Notes under the pieces: model-generated
Seen by the model: only the letters and a program-made list of their open reading frames with translations
What the model was told of the DNA's origin: nothing
Database searches by the model: none
Position numbers and translations under genes: made by a program
Source of the DNA: an uncultured Planctomycetaceae bacterium
GTDB taxonomy: Bacteria; Planctomycetota; Planctomycetia; Pirellulales; Pirellulaceae
DNA length: 51,435 bases
Direction: 5' to 3'
Assembly (NCBI GenBank): GCA_903863885.1
Contig: CAIPEB010000318.1
Coordinates: 1 to 51,435, forward strand
Part shown: piece by piece, positions 43,999 through 51,435 of the stretch
Position numbering within the stretch: position 1 is the stretch's first letter
How the letters are laid out: the number at the start of each line of letters is the position of its first letter

Positions 43999-45430
43999 TT
44001 CCGATCAGCAACTCGCGGATTTGGTCGCGACCGCCGTGGGCTCGGTCTCCGAGTGCGTTTTGTCACACGGGACAGCGACCGGATTGGCGGGCGGTTCGGA
44101 GCCAATTGACCGGCATTTTTCGCTGGTCATAGTTCATCACACGGCGTGCGTCACGAAAGCCTGCGTCAATCGCATTTTGGAGATCGCCTCGAGACCGCAG
44201 AACTCAAGAATGTCGGTTGTTATCATTTCTGACAGTGAATCTGCGGCCGATGTTGAAATGTGGATCGACGCGGGGGCCGCGGATATTCTCTGGCGTCCGT
44301 TGGATCTTGGGCGGCTGTCGTTTCTGGTGGATTCATTAACGCTACGGGTGCGCGAAGGTTGGCCATGTGCGGCGGACGACTCCTGGCTGACTGTCGAAGG
44401 TCAGCCGCCGTTCTGTTGCGAGTCGGAAGGGATGCGAGGGCTTCTGGATCAGGTGAGGCGTCTTGCAAACCGTGACTGCAACATACTGATCGGCGGCGAG
44501 ACGGGCACGGGCAAGACGCATTTGGCCGGCGTGATTCACGGACTCTCGAGTCGTGCTTCGGATCCATTCTTGGCGGTGAATTGCGCGGCGATTCCGGCGG
44601 ACCTCGTCGAGAGTGAGTTGTTCGGGCATCGGCGAGGGGCGTTCACCAGCGCCAATCAGGACCAGCAGGGCAAACTCCAGGTAGTGGGATCGGGTTCGTT
44701 GTTGCTCGATGAAATCGATACGCTGCCCTGGGGTACTCAAGCCAAGTTGCTGCATGTGGTCGAAGGGCGGTCGTACGTGCCGGTCGGTGGCAGCCAGTCG
44801 CTGACGTTCCAGGGGCGGTTCCTGGCGGCCAGCAACCAGTCGCTGGAGCAACTGGTCAGCCAGAATCGTTTTCGCGCGGATTTGTTCTTTCGGCTGAACG
44901 TCCTGGAACTTGAGATTCCTCCCTTGCGCGAACGGCGGAGCGACGTACGATTGCTCGCCGAGCGCTATCTGACGGAGTCTGCCAGACGTTTCGGCCGCTC
45001 GGTTCAGTATCTGACCAACGCAGCGATCGAGAAGTTGGAGCAACACTCTTGGCCAGGCAACGTGCGTGAGCTGTACAACGTTCTCGAGAGATTGATGGCG
45101 TATTTTGATCAGCCTGAGATTGGGCTGACTGAACTCTGCAGGGTGTGGGGTGGTCGTCTGAGGTCGGCGCACTGGGGGGGGGCGGCTGACGAGGTCCACG
45201 TTGACGCGGCCTGCGTCACGGTCACGGCGTCTCCGGCGCTGCCGCGCGAAGCCACGCTCTCGAATGTCTCTCGCGATGCCGCAGAGCGAGCCAGACTCGT
45301 AGATCTGTTGCGGCAGTACGGACAGAACCGGACAAGCGTTGCGCGGGCGCTGGGAATCAGTCGCACGGCACTCTACAAGAAGCTCGAGAAGCACGGACTG
45401 GTTCGGCGGGTGTTGCCCGAGTCATCCTAG
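43970..45430 (+). CDS. Sigma-54-type AAA+ activator with degenerate receiver, Fis-type DNA-binding domain
   Basis: 486 residues. Residues 1-125 look like a receiver fold (ADVLLISSDQQ, FSLVIVHHTAC, VVIISDSES, DILWRPLD) without the phosphoacceptor Asp (His56 at the site) and with Arg109 replacing the conserved Lys, so phosphorylation is unlikely. The AAA+ domain has Walker A GETGTGKT (176-183), the sigma-54 contact loop as GAFTSA (223-228, normally GAFTGA), Walker B LLLDEIDTL and the R-finger region LFFRLNVLELEIPPLRER. A Fis-type helix-turn-helix follows (TSVARALGISRTALYKKLEKHGL). A G9 tract lies between AAA+ and Fis. TTG 43970 has AAGGA nine bases upstream. It probably controls the flanking Tad operons. 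Confidence 0.88.
   Translation: MALADVLLISSDQQLADLVATAVGSVSECVLSHGTATGLAGGSEPIDRHFSLVIVHHTACVTKACVNRILEIASRPQNSRMSVVIISDSESAADVEMWIDAGAADILWRPLDLGRLSFLVDSLTLRVREGWPCAADDSWLTVEGQPPFCCESEGMRGLLDQVRRLANRDCNILIGGETGTGKTHLAGVIHGLSSRASDPFLAVNCAAIPADLVESELFGHRRGAFTSANQDQQGKLQVVGSGSLLLDEIDTLPWGTQAKLLHVVEGRSYVPVGGSQSLTFQGRFLAASNQSLEQLVSQNRFRADLFFRLNVLELEIPPLRERRSDVRLLAERYLTESARRFGRSVQYLTNAAIEKLEQHSWPGNVRELYNVLERLMAYFDQPEIGLTELCRVWGGRLRSAHWGGAADEVHVDAACVTVTASPALPREATLSNVSRDAAERARLVDLLRQYGQNRTSVARALGISRTALYKKLEKHGLVRRVLPESS
45174..45182. repeat. Homopolymer G9 tract inside activator gene
   Basis: Nine G bases encode Trp-Gly-Gly-Ala between the AAA+ and DNA-binding domains. Loss of one G brings a TAG at 45300-45302; gain of one gives a TGA within a few codons. 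Either removes the Fis-type domain. Confidence 0.8.
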
Positions 45431-45681
45431 TATCGGACATCTCGGTTCACCACGTTCCAGCAGCGTGGCTTCTGCGATATTCCGGGCAGCGTCGTTGCGC
45501 TCCCGGGTTCTATCTTTCCAACCCGGCGGTTTTCACTTCGTCGCCACGACGTCAAGACGAGTGTGCATTGCAGGGGATCAGGGGCCCGCGTGTCGTCTCT
45601 CGGTGAAGTCGCCCGTCTGGCACAGGTTCGTTGGGCGGCAATCGGATCGCGAGCGGCGCGGCCTGCTGTTTGCTTTCTCAG

Positions 45682-45713
45682 GGTTGGCAATACACGGTTG
45701 ACAGGCGCCAACC
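45682..45713. promoter_or_regulatory. Inverted repeat GGTTGGC-N18-GCCAACC (possible activator site)
   Basis: Perfect 7-bp arms separated by 18 bases, about 185 bases upstream of the candidate sigma-54 promoter. That distance suits an upstream activator site. No equally good partner is seen on the secretin side. Confidence 0.4.
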
Positions 45714-45749
45714 TTGAGGTTTGCACCATGTGTGCGGTTGGTTGTCACT

Positions 45750-45756
45750 CCCCCCC
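45750..45756. repeat. Homopolymer C7 tract upstream of flp
   Basis: Seven C bases between the inverted repeat and the candidate promoter. Slippage would change the distance between an activator site and the promoter by one base. Confidence 0.6.
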
Positions 45757-45888
45757 TGAAATGCGATCGACTTGTAACCGATGTGCGGGATTCGTTCGGC
45801 GTTGCAACGGTGTTCAAAGTGGACGACGGAGGGAAAACTAGACTAACTGACTTTAGTTTGCTACTGGCGTGTGCCTGCTGCGCGGTTT

Positions 45889-45904
45889 CGGCATGCTGGT
45901 TGCA
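45889..45904 (+). promoter_or_regulatory. Candidate sigma-54 promoter for flp operon
   Basis: CGGCATGCTGGTTGCA against consensus TGGCACGNNNNTTGCW: the -24 GG, the -12 TTGC and the spacing all fit, with two mismatches (T to C at the first base and C to T at the sixth). Transcription would start near 45915, about 65 bases before the pilin ATG. Confidence 0.5.
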
Positions 45905-45979
45905 GTTACTCGATGCCCCGTGGCGAGTGTAAACCGCTCGTAGTGAGCTTCTGGGTTCAGCAAAATGGGAGAAGGTGCA

Positions 45980-46198
45980 ATGACTCGACTGATTCAGAGA
46001 CTGTGGCGGGAAGAAGACGGGGCGACCGCGCTGGAATACGCAATCCTGGTTGTGTTGATCGCCATTGTTATGTCCGTCGGGGCAGCGGTTTTCGGTGGGG
46101 CCCTCAGCAATCTGTTTTCGCAAGCCGGGACATCGGTATCCAATTCGGGACCGGGTGCGATTGCCTCGCCGGCCGTTACCGCTCCCAGTGGCGGTTGA
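45980..46198 (+). CDS. flp: Flp family type IVb pilin
   Basis: About 72 residues. The leader ends at Gly14 and the mature protein starts ATALEYAILVVLIAIVMSVG, with Glu at position +5 as the prepilin peptidase and pilus assembly require. The Glu-Tyr pair is the hallmark of Flp pilins. A single hydrophobic helix is followed by a short Gly/Ser/Pro-rich tail. AGAAGG is four bases before ATG 45980; ATG 45965 is five codons longer and less well placed. It is the main structural subunit of the pilus. Confidence 0.95.
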   Translation: MTRLIQRLWREEDGATALEYAILVVLIAIVMSVGAAVFGGALSNLFSQAGTSVSNSGPGAIASPAVTAPSGG

Positions 46199-46297
46199 TT
46201 GTTTCGTAGCGGTCCGCTGTGAGGTGGCAGATGGCGGATCGGTTTCAACCGCGAAATTCTCGGAGCAGGGAAGATCCGAATGGTCCGGCAGCAGTGG

Positions 46298-46341
46298 CCC
46301 TCTCGACGTTCTCGAAGCGAGCGTCGAGAGGGATTCTCTTT
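46298..46341 (+). terminator. Stem-loop terminator or attenuator after flp
   Basis: A perfect 11-bp stem CCCTCTCGACG / CGTCGAGAGGG (46298-46308 with 46322-46332), loop of 13 bases, then ATTCTCTTTA. It lies between pilin and peptidase genes, so it may let pilin mRNA accumulate above the assembly genes. Confidence 0.75.
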
Positions 46342-46391
46342 AAATGGATGTTGGTTTGGTAGCTCCTGAGGACGTCCAACAGGTGAGTTCC

Positions 46392-46952
46392 ATGGGACTG
46401 ACGTTAATACCGAGCGTTGTGGTTGTCGCGACGGTGCTCATTGCCATGATGACGGATGTGCGCAGCCTTCAGGTGCGGAATTGGCTGACAATACCCGTGC
46501 TGGCCGGTGGTTTGGTCTACCACGGCTTTACGTCAGGTGTTGACGGCCTGGTGGCGAGTTGCGCCAGTGTCGCGTTAGTGTTCATCATTCTTGTAATGCC
46601 CTTCGCGTTGGGTGCAATCGGTGCGGGCGACGTCAAGCTTGTCGCTGCAATCACGGCATGGCTGGGGGTGAGTGCTTCTTTCACCGTCGCATCGATCGGG
46701 TTCTTCATCACCGGCATCTACGCGCTATTTGTCTTGATGATCCAGAAGCGGCTGGCCACCTCCTGGGTGACGTTCAAGGTGTCGATTCTGAGGCTGCAGA
46801 TGTTGGCTCGTCACATTGCCGTTGATAACGAATACGAGAGTGTTCGCGGGATGGCCCAGACGCGTGCTGGTCGGGCGAGGCTGATTCCGTTCAGCGCAAT
46901 GCTGGGATGTGCCGTACTCATTCTGTTCGTCTGGCAGTTCTGCAAGGCCTGA
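46392..46952 (+). CDS. tadV: Prepilin peptidase TadV/CpaA (A24 family)
   Basis: About 186 residues, a polytopic membrane aspartic peptidase that cleaves the Flp leader. The two catalytic Asp are Asp22 in MMTDVRSLQVRNWLT and Asp80 in GAGDVKL, the GxGD motif. Several hydrophobic segments follow. ATG 46392 has GGTGAG four bases upstream and starts directly at the first membrane segment, so I prefer it over ATG 46344, which is 16 codons longer. Confidence 0.92.
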   Translation: MGLTLIPSVVVVATVLIAMMTDVRSLQVRNWLTIPVLAGGLVYHGFTSGVDGLVASCASVALVFIILVMPFALGAIGAGDVKLVAAITAWLGVSASFTVASIGFFITGIYALFVLMIQKRLATSWVTFKVSILRLQMLARHIAVDNEYESVRGMAQTRAGRARLIPFSAMLGCAVLILFVWQFCKA

Positions 46953-46976
46953 TCGCGAACGCGAAGGGGCTGGGGT

Positions 46977-47912
46977 ATGAGTTTACGAACCATTCTCGTT
47001 CTGGTGCTGGCGATCTTGTGCGGCACATCGGCGGCCGTTGGGGTCAAGTTTCTGGTCAGCCGACCTAAAGGTGCGGCTCCGACCGTGAAGACGGTGCCTG
47101 TCGTTGTCGCATCTGTTGAGATCCCGCGAGGGACCCAATTGAAACCGGGAATGTTCCACATGCTGGAGTGGCCGGAGGAATACTTGCCGGCAGGCGCATT
47201 GACGGACTGCAACAAGGTAACTGACTGCGTGGCGGTCACCGCGATGGTTATCGGCGAACCGGTGCTCCAGTCCAGGATTTCGGCAACCGGTCTGGGGCTT
47301 CCGGCGCTGATTCGTCCGGGCATGCGGGCCTATACGATTCTCACGCCCAGCGCCTCGAGCGGGGTCGCCGGTTTTGTGCATCCGGGGAATCGAGTCGATG
47401 TCCTGCTGACCGTGGGTGGCAGGGGGCAGGCGTCGGAAGCCGACGGGACATGGACGCTGCTTCAGAACGTGGAGGTGCTGGCGGCTGATCAGCGTCTGGA
47501 TCAGGCGGATCCGAAGAAGGGGGAGCAGCAGCTCCGATCCGTGACGCTGCTGGTGACGCCCGACATGGCAACGAAACTGACGCTCGCGCATTCGATGGGA
47601 ACGCTGCAACTGACGCTGCGGAACGATACCGACATCGCGATTGCTCGAACAAATCCGGTGACGATGCGGGACATTCGGTTTCTTCAGGAGGCGGTTCGTG
47701 GAGGCGAGGGGGGCGGATTGTTGGCGTCGGTAGGGCGGAAGGCCGTGGAGTTCCTGAAGGACACAAAACTCGCGCAGGAGGAGGCGAAGAAAGCTGAGCA
47801 AGAGAAGTCCGCGGAAGTTCTGGTTCCGGCGGGGGCGGCCGGCAATTCCACAGGCATTGTCTGTCTGCGCGGGACGAGTATGAGCGTTGTGCGAATGGAA
47901 AAACGCAGGTGA
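46977..47912 (+). CDS. cpaB: Tad pilus assembly protein CpaB/RcpC
   Basis: 311 residues with an N-terminal membrane anchor (LRTILVLVLAILCGTSAAVGVKFL). A SAF domain follows (VPVVVASVEIPRGTQLKPGMFHMLEWPEEYLP), then the CpaB family region (GMRAYTILTPSASSGVAGFVHPGNRVDVLLTVG and LLQNVEVLAADQRL). The C-terminal tail is charged (KKAEQEKSAEV). CpaB helps form the periplasmic part around the secretin. It lies 24 bases after tadV and 33 before cpaF. Confidence 0.93.
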   Translation: MSLRTILVLVLAILCGTSAAVGVKFLVSRPKGAAPTVKTVPVVVASVEIPRGTQLKPGMFHMLEWPEEYLPAGALTDCNKVTDCVAVTAMVIGEPVLQSRISATGLGLPALIRPGMRAYTILTPSASSGVAGFVHPGNRVDVLLTVGGRGQASEADGTWTLLQNVEVLAADQRLDQADPKKGEQQLRSVTLLVTPDMATKLTLAHSMGTLQLTLRNDTDIAIARTNPVTMRDIRFLQEAVRGGEGGGLLASVGRKAVEFLKDTKLAQEEAKKAEQEKSAEVLVPAGAAGNSTGIVCLRGTSMSVVRMEKRR

Positions 47913-47945
47913 GTTTCGTGCGCGCGGGAGAGGGTGATTTGCCGT

Positions 47946-49400
47946 ATGGGGATCGGTGCCATGCTCTGGAAGTCGAAAAACCAGAGACCAGTTGCAGAAT
48001 CGCCGGAAGCTCGTATGCTCCCCGCGGACGTTGCCGGAGCGGCGGCCGCGGTGGTGACAGAAGAGCCTCGCGGTGTCGTGGAAGAGGCCGAGGGATCGTC
48101 CCTGTCCGGTATGGAAGCGGACCAGGAAACCGAATTCCAGATGGTGAAATCCGAGGTTCATCATCAGGTCATCGAGAGAATCGATCATTCGACGATCGGA
48201 TCGATGAACGAGGGTGAACTGCGCAGCGAAATCCGCCGGATTTCGGAAGATATCCTGCAGGTGCGGTCCGATCTGTTGAACGCCCGGGAGCGCGATCGGC
48301 TGATCGAGGAGATCATCGACGAGACGTTCGGACTGGGGCCGCTCGAACCCCTGTTTCGCGACGCGACGATCACAGACATCCTGATCAACGGGGCGAATAC
48401 GGTCTATGTCGAACGTCGCGGCCGGCTGCAATTGACCAAGGTCAAGTTCGCCAACGAAGAGCATCTGCTGAAGATCGTCCAGCGAATCGTCAGCGCGGTG
48501 GGACGCCGCGTCGACGAAACCTGTCCGATGGTGGATGCCCGTCTGGCGGACGGAAGCCGCGTCAATGCGATTATCAAGCCGCTGGCGATCGACGGGACGC
48601 TGGTATCCATCCGCCGTTTCGGATCGCAGCCGCTGAAGGCCAAGGATCTGATCGCCAATGCTTCGATAACGGAGCCGATGCTGAAGTTCCTGATGGCCTG
48701 TGTGCGTGGGCGGCTCAACATGCTGATCTCCGGGGGCACGGGCAGCGGCAAGACGACGCTGCTGAACGTGATGTCGGGCTTCATTCCGAACGACGAACGC
48801 GTCGCCACCATCGAGGACGCGGCCGAACTGCAGTTGCAGCAGCCGCACGTGATTCGCATGGAGACGCGTCCACCGAACATTGAAGGGTCCGGAGAGGTGG
48901 TGACTCGCGACCTCGTGCGGAACTGTCTGCGAATGCGGCCGGATCGGATCATCGTGGGCGAGTGCCGCGGGGCAGAAGCTCTGGACATGCTTCAGGCCAT
49001 GAACACCGGGCACGACGGGAGCTTGACCACGGTCCACGCCAACACTCCCCGCGATGCGGTCAGCCGCCTCGAAATGATGGTCGGCATGGCCGGTTTCGAA
49101 CTGCCGGTCTGGACGATCCGTCGCCAGATCGCTTCCGCCATCAACATCGTCGTGCAGACCGTTCGGCTGACGGGAGGGCTGCGCAAGGTCGTCAAAATCT
49201 CCGAAATCACGGGCATGGAAGGGGATGTCCTTTCCATGCACGATATCTTTGTGTTCCACCAGACCGGGTTGAATGAAAGCCGCGTGGCTGAAGGCTATTT
49301 CGCAACGACCGGCGTTCGGCCGCAATGCCTCGAGCGCCTGTCCACTGCGGGTATCCCTTTGTCGCCGGAGATGTTCGCGGAACGCATCATGACTGTTTGA
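47946..49400 (+). CDS. cpaF: Tad pilus ATPase CpaF/TadA
   Basis: About 484 residues, a hexameric secretion ATPase of the VirB11/PulE type that powers Flp assembly. The N-terminal extension is Ala/Glu-rich, followed by the CpaF N-domain (DETFGLGPLEPLFRDATITDILINGANTVYVERRGRL). Walker A is GGTGSGKT (263-270), the Asp box is VATIEDAAELQLQQPHV, and Walker B/His box is DRIIVGECRGAEALDMLQAMNTGHDGSLTTVHANTP. ATG 47946 is preferred with GGTGA eight bases before it; GTG 47934 is four codons longer. Confidence 0.96.
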   Translation: MGIGAMLWKSKNQRPVAESPEARMLPADVAGAAAAVVTEEPRGVVEEAEGSSLSGMEADQETEFQMVKSEVHHQVIERIDHSTIGSMNEGELRSEIRRISEDILQVRSDLLNARERDRLIEEIIDETFGLGPLEPLFRDATITDILINGANTVYVERRGRLQLTKVKFANEEHLLKIVQRIVSAVGRRVDETCPMVDARLADGSRVNAIIKPLAIDGTLVSIRRFGSQPLKAKDLIANASITEPMLKFLMACVRGRLNMLISGGTGSGKTTLLNVMSGFIPNDERVATIEDAAELQLQQPHVIRMETRPPNIEGSGEVVTRDLVRNCLRMRPDRIIVGECRGAEALDMLQAMNTGHDGSLTTVHANTPRDAVSRLEMMVGMAGFELPVWTIRRQIASAINIVVQTVRLTGGLRKVVKISEITGMEGDVLSMHDIFVFHQTGLNESRVAEGYFATTGVRPQCLERLSTAGIPLSPEMFAERIMTV

Positions 49401-49448
49401 GCCTGCGAAAGGAATTTTTGATTTCGCGACGGATTTGAGGAAGCGTGC

Positions 49449-50414
49449 GTGTTCGGGATCATCATCACCATCGTCGCTTTTCTGGCCGGGTTCCTGGTCG
49501 TTTTCGGGGCCAACCTCGTCGTCGGCGATCTATTCATGCAGGAGCGTGAGCGGATGCGGAAACGGCTTGAGGCCCAGGCCATCGAACGAAATCGCGAACG
49601 GGCGCGAAGTGCGATTTCGCACCGGGGTCTGAGCCAGTTGGCGGCCGAGGCGTTCGAGGAGACGGCCGACAAGACGAGCTGGTATGACAGGCTGAACGAG
49701 ATGATCGTCCAGTCCGGCGTCAATTGCACCGTGCGCAAGCTGCTGACCCTATCCGGCGCATGCGCCGTGTTCTTTGGACTGATCGGCGGATTGCTTCTGC
49801 GCAGCGTGATTATCGGCCTGCCCATCGGTTTGATCGCTTCGGCTGTCCCCATCATGTACATCCGTTTCCGGCGGGGGCAACGCCTCGAGCAGTTGCGTTC
49901 GCAGTTGCCCGACTCGCTGGAACTGATGAGTCGCACGTTGCGGGCCGGCGAGACGATGGCACAGGCTCTGCTCGCTGTGGCGACGGAATTCAAGGCACCG
50001 ATCGCTCTGGAGTTCGGCTATTGCTACGAGCAGCAGAACCTGGGGTTGAGTCTGGATGTGGCGCTTCGCGACTTGGCAAAGCGAACCGGATTGCTCGAAA
50101 TCCAGATCTTCGTTCTGGGCCTGCTCGTGCATCGCAAATCGGGTGGCAACCTGACGGAATTGCTCGACAACCTGTCATCGATTGTCCGGGAACGGTTCAA
50201 GATCCGTGGGAAGATCCGCGCGATGACGGCCGAGGGGCGGTTTCAGGCCGGCGCGCTGCTCGTCCTCCCGCTTGTCGCGTTCGCCGGATTGGTCCTGGTG
50301 AATCGTCCTTACGCATTGAAGCTGCTGGATCATCCCACGCTGATTGCAGTCAGCGTGATTTCCATGCTCTTTGGGGCTTTTTGGGTCCGAAAGATCGTGA
50401 ATTTCGATTTTTGA
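49449..50414 (+). CDS. tadB: Tad pilus inner-membrane platform protein TadB
   Basis: 321 residues with a type II secretion F domain. It begins with a membrane segment (IIITIVAFLAGFLVVFGANLVVG), followed by a charged stretch and two further membrane segments, then the F domain LRSQLPDSLELMSRTLRAGETMAQAL and GNLTELLDNLSSIVRERFKIRGKIRAMTAEGRFQ, and a C-terminal membrane pair. It forms the platform with TadC under the CpaF ATPase. GAGGAA precedes the GTG start. Confidence 0.94.
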   Translation: MFGIIITIVAFLAGFLVVFGANLVVGDLFMQERERMRKRLEAQAIERNRERARSAISHRGLSQLAAEAFEETADKTSWYDRLNEMIVQSGVNCTVRKLLTLSGACAVFFGLIGGLLLRSVIIGLPIGLIASAVPIMYIRFRRGQRLEQLRSQLPDSLELMSRTLRAGETMAQALLAVATEFKAPIALEFGYCYEQQNLGLSLDVALRDLAKRTGLLEIQIFVLGLLVHRKSGGNLTELLDNLSSIVRERFKIRGKIRAMTAEGRFQAGALLVLPLVAFAGLVLVNRPYALKLLDHPTLIAVSVISMLFGAFWVRKIVNFDF

Positions 50415-50435
50415 AGTTTGGATGGGGTTCGTGTT

Positions 50436-51329
50436 GTGGATGGCCAGGCCGTACTTCTGACGTGCGGAATTCTCTCGCTCTTCAGCGTACTGGCTATCGT
50501 CGTCCTGGTGGTTGCCAAACCGTCCGCGGATTCGCGGTCAGCCGGTTTGAGTGTGCAGACAGCCTCGACGCGAAAGGGCGTCGGCAGCGGCAGCGGACGA
50601 AAAGTGGCTGGGGGCCACAGCAGTTCATCCAGCGGAACCGCCTTGCGGCTCGTGCAGGCCGGGCTTTACCGCCGCAATGCGATGGCGGTGTTCGTCGCCG
50701 TGAAGTTCGGACTTGCTCTGATCCCGATGTGTGTGGGCGTCATGGCGGGTGTGATGGGATGGGTCACACTGATGCAGGGATGTTTCGCCGGGGTGGTCCT
50801 CGGACTCCTGGGAACGATTATGCCAAGCCTGTGGCTTGATTCGGTCAAACGCGGAAGGCAAATGAAGCTGCGGCGTTCGCTGCCCGATGCTCTGGACGTG
50901 ATCGTGGTTTGCATCGAAGCGGGACTGAGCATGCAAGCATCCATTGCCCGTGTTGCCCGCGAACTGCGAAGCGCTCATCCGATGCTGGCAGCGGAATTGC
51001 TGATCGTGGAGCGGGAAATACAACTCGGGTGCACCGCCGGACAAGCTCTTCGTCGCTTCGCGGACCGGTTTGATCTCGAAGAGTTGCGCAGCCTTGCCTC
51101 CGTGATACTGAACGCGGAAAAGTTCGGCGCGAGCATCGCGACGGCGCTCCGCATTCATTCCGAGTCGCTCCGCCTCAAGCGGTTTCAGCGGGCCGAGGAG
51201 AAGGCACAAACGGCATCGGCGAAGCTCTTGTTTCCCACGATTGTCTTCATATTTCCGGCGCTTTACGTCGTTCTGTTGGGGCCGGCCGTATTTGATCTCA
51301 TGAAGTTCATGAAGCAGATGAAGATGTGA
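50436..51329 (+). CDS. tadC: Tad pilus inner-membrane platform protein TadC
   Basis: About 297 residues. An N-terminal membrane segment (VLLTCGILSLFSVLAIVVLVVA) is followed by a Ser/Gly-rich loop, a membrane pair (VAVKFGLALIPMCVGVMAGVMGW), and the F domain KLRRSLPDALDVIVVCIEAGLSMQASIARVARELR and SLASVILNAEKFGASIATALRIHSESLR, then a final membrane segment. GTG 50436 is chosen since GGGG lies about nine bases upstream; TTG 50418 is six codons longer. TadE/F-type minor pilins are not in the window. Confidence 0.92.
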   Translation: MDGQAVLLTCGILSLFSVLAIVVLVVAKPSADSRSAGLSVQTASTRKGVGSGSGRKVAGGHSSSSSGTALRLVQAGLYRRNAMAVFVAVKFGLALIPMCVGVMAGVMGWVTLMQGCFAGVVLGLLGTIMPSLWLDSVKRGRQMKLRRSLPDALDVIVVCIEAGLSMQASIARVARELRSAHPMLAAELLIVEREIQLGCTAGQALRRFADRFDLEELRSLASVILNAEKFGASIATALRIHSESLRLKRFQRAEEKAQTASAKLLFPTIVFIFPALYVVLLGPAVFDLMKFMKQMKM

Positions 51330-51435
51330 GGTTCTGAGTTCGGGATGTATGGATTATCCGAAGATAACCGGCCGTTGCCATGGCAGCGGCACCAGACAAC
51401 TAAGAAGGTGTTTCGGAATTCACTCTCCCCTTGGG
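51330..51435. other. Downstream end of Tad block
   Basis: The last 106 bases contain an imperfect palindrome GCCGTTGCCATGGCAGCGGC (51372-51391) that may form a hairpin but lacks a T run. No start of a further gene can be called before the window ends. Confidence 0.4.

Larger units (their letters stand above)
45431..45979. other. Leader/control region upstream of flp
   Basis: 549 bases between activator and pilin genes. It contains an inverted repeat (45682-45713), a C7 tract (45750-45756) and a -24/-12-like promoter (45889-45904). A short stem CCACG/CGTGG at about 45450 may end the activator transcript. No gene is convincing. Confidence 0.6.

Noticed and set aside
45840-45885. TGGCGTGTGCCTGCTG (about 45865) as a sigma-54 promoter
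   Set aside because: The GG to GC distance is one base short; the sequence at 45889 fits better.
46983-49325. A 780-codon open frame antisense to cpaB and cpaF
   Set aside because: It lies opposite two well supported genes, has low-complexity His/Arg/Gln-rich content, and reflects the third-position GC bias of the real genes.

Overview
The window is GC-rich, densely coded bacterial DNA, most likely chromosomal DNA of a member of the Planctomycetota (inferred from gene content, not from a phylogenetic marker). The main pointers are an HzsA-related protein with two CXXCH haem-c motifs, a neutral-ceramidase-like protein exported by the Tat route, an ABC-2 permease fused to an M1 aminopeptidase, a GH38 mannosidase, and a Tad (Flp) pilus locus of the CpaC/CpaB/CpaF/TadB/TadC kind. 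No rRNA, CRISPR array, intact transposase or integrase was seen.

Layout. 0-2.6 kb: the end of an unknown gene, an isochorismatase-type hydrolase, a small Cys-rich protein, a WbuC-type cupin and a glycine-zipper envelope protein. 2.7-14.4 kb: bifunctional PutA (proline to glutamate), a SWIM/SNF2 ATPase, cardiolipin synthase and the dihaem HzsA-related protein. 14.6-19.4 kb: tRNA-Leu(UAA) followed by a segment that ends in a diverged second copy of the tRNA 3' half and its downstream flank, so this looks like an old, degraded tRNA-site island. It carries the ceramidase-like gene, a hypothetical gene, one intact ParE/RelE-type toxin-antitoxin pair, and remnants of three further toxin-antitoxin genes; one remnant is cut by a small repeat element. 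19.5-36.8 kb: SGNH hydrolase, ABC ATPase plus permease/M1 fusion, a secreted alpha/beta hydrolase, a STAS-kinase fusion with a small upstream gene, a GH20-type glycosidase, an unknown secreted protein, a PAP2 membrane enzyme and a GH38 alpha-mannosidase.

37.3-51.3 kb is the most notable part: two divergent gene blocks that together form a Tad pilus locus. Leftward run the secretin CpaC, an unknown secreted protein, the lipoprotein TadD, an unknown membrane protein with a possible coiled coil, and an actin-like ATPase that resembles the magnetosome filament protein MamK. Rightward run a sigma-54-type AAA+ activator with a degenerate receiver, Flp pilin, prepilin peptidase, CpaB, the ATPase CpaF, and TadB and TadC. 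Candidate -24/-12 promoters lie before both pilus blocks. Homopolymeric G/C tracts (G7, G8, G9, C7) sit in the control regions, and the G9 tract is inside the activator gene, where a slip of one base would remove its DNA-binding domain. A MamK-type filament encoded inside a Tad operon, under a possibly phase-variable activator, is the best candidate for an undescribed system here.

A second theme is a dispersed intergenic repeat built on 7-bp GGAGTCC/GGAGTCT/GGAGACC units, in two places followed by a CACGGGTGG hairpin.
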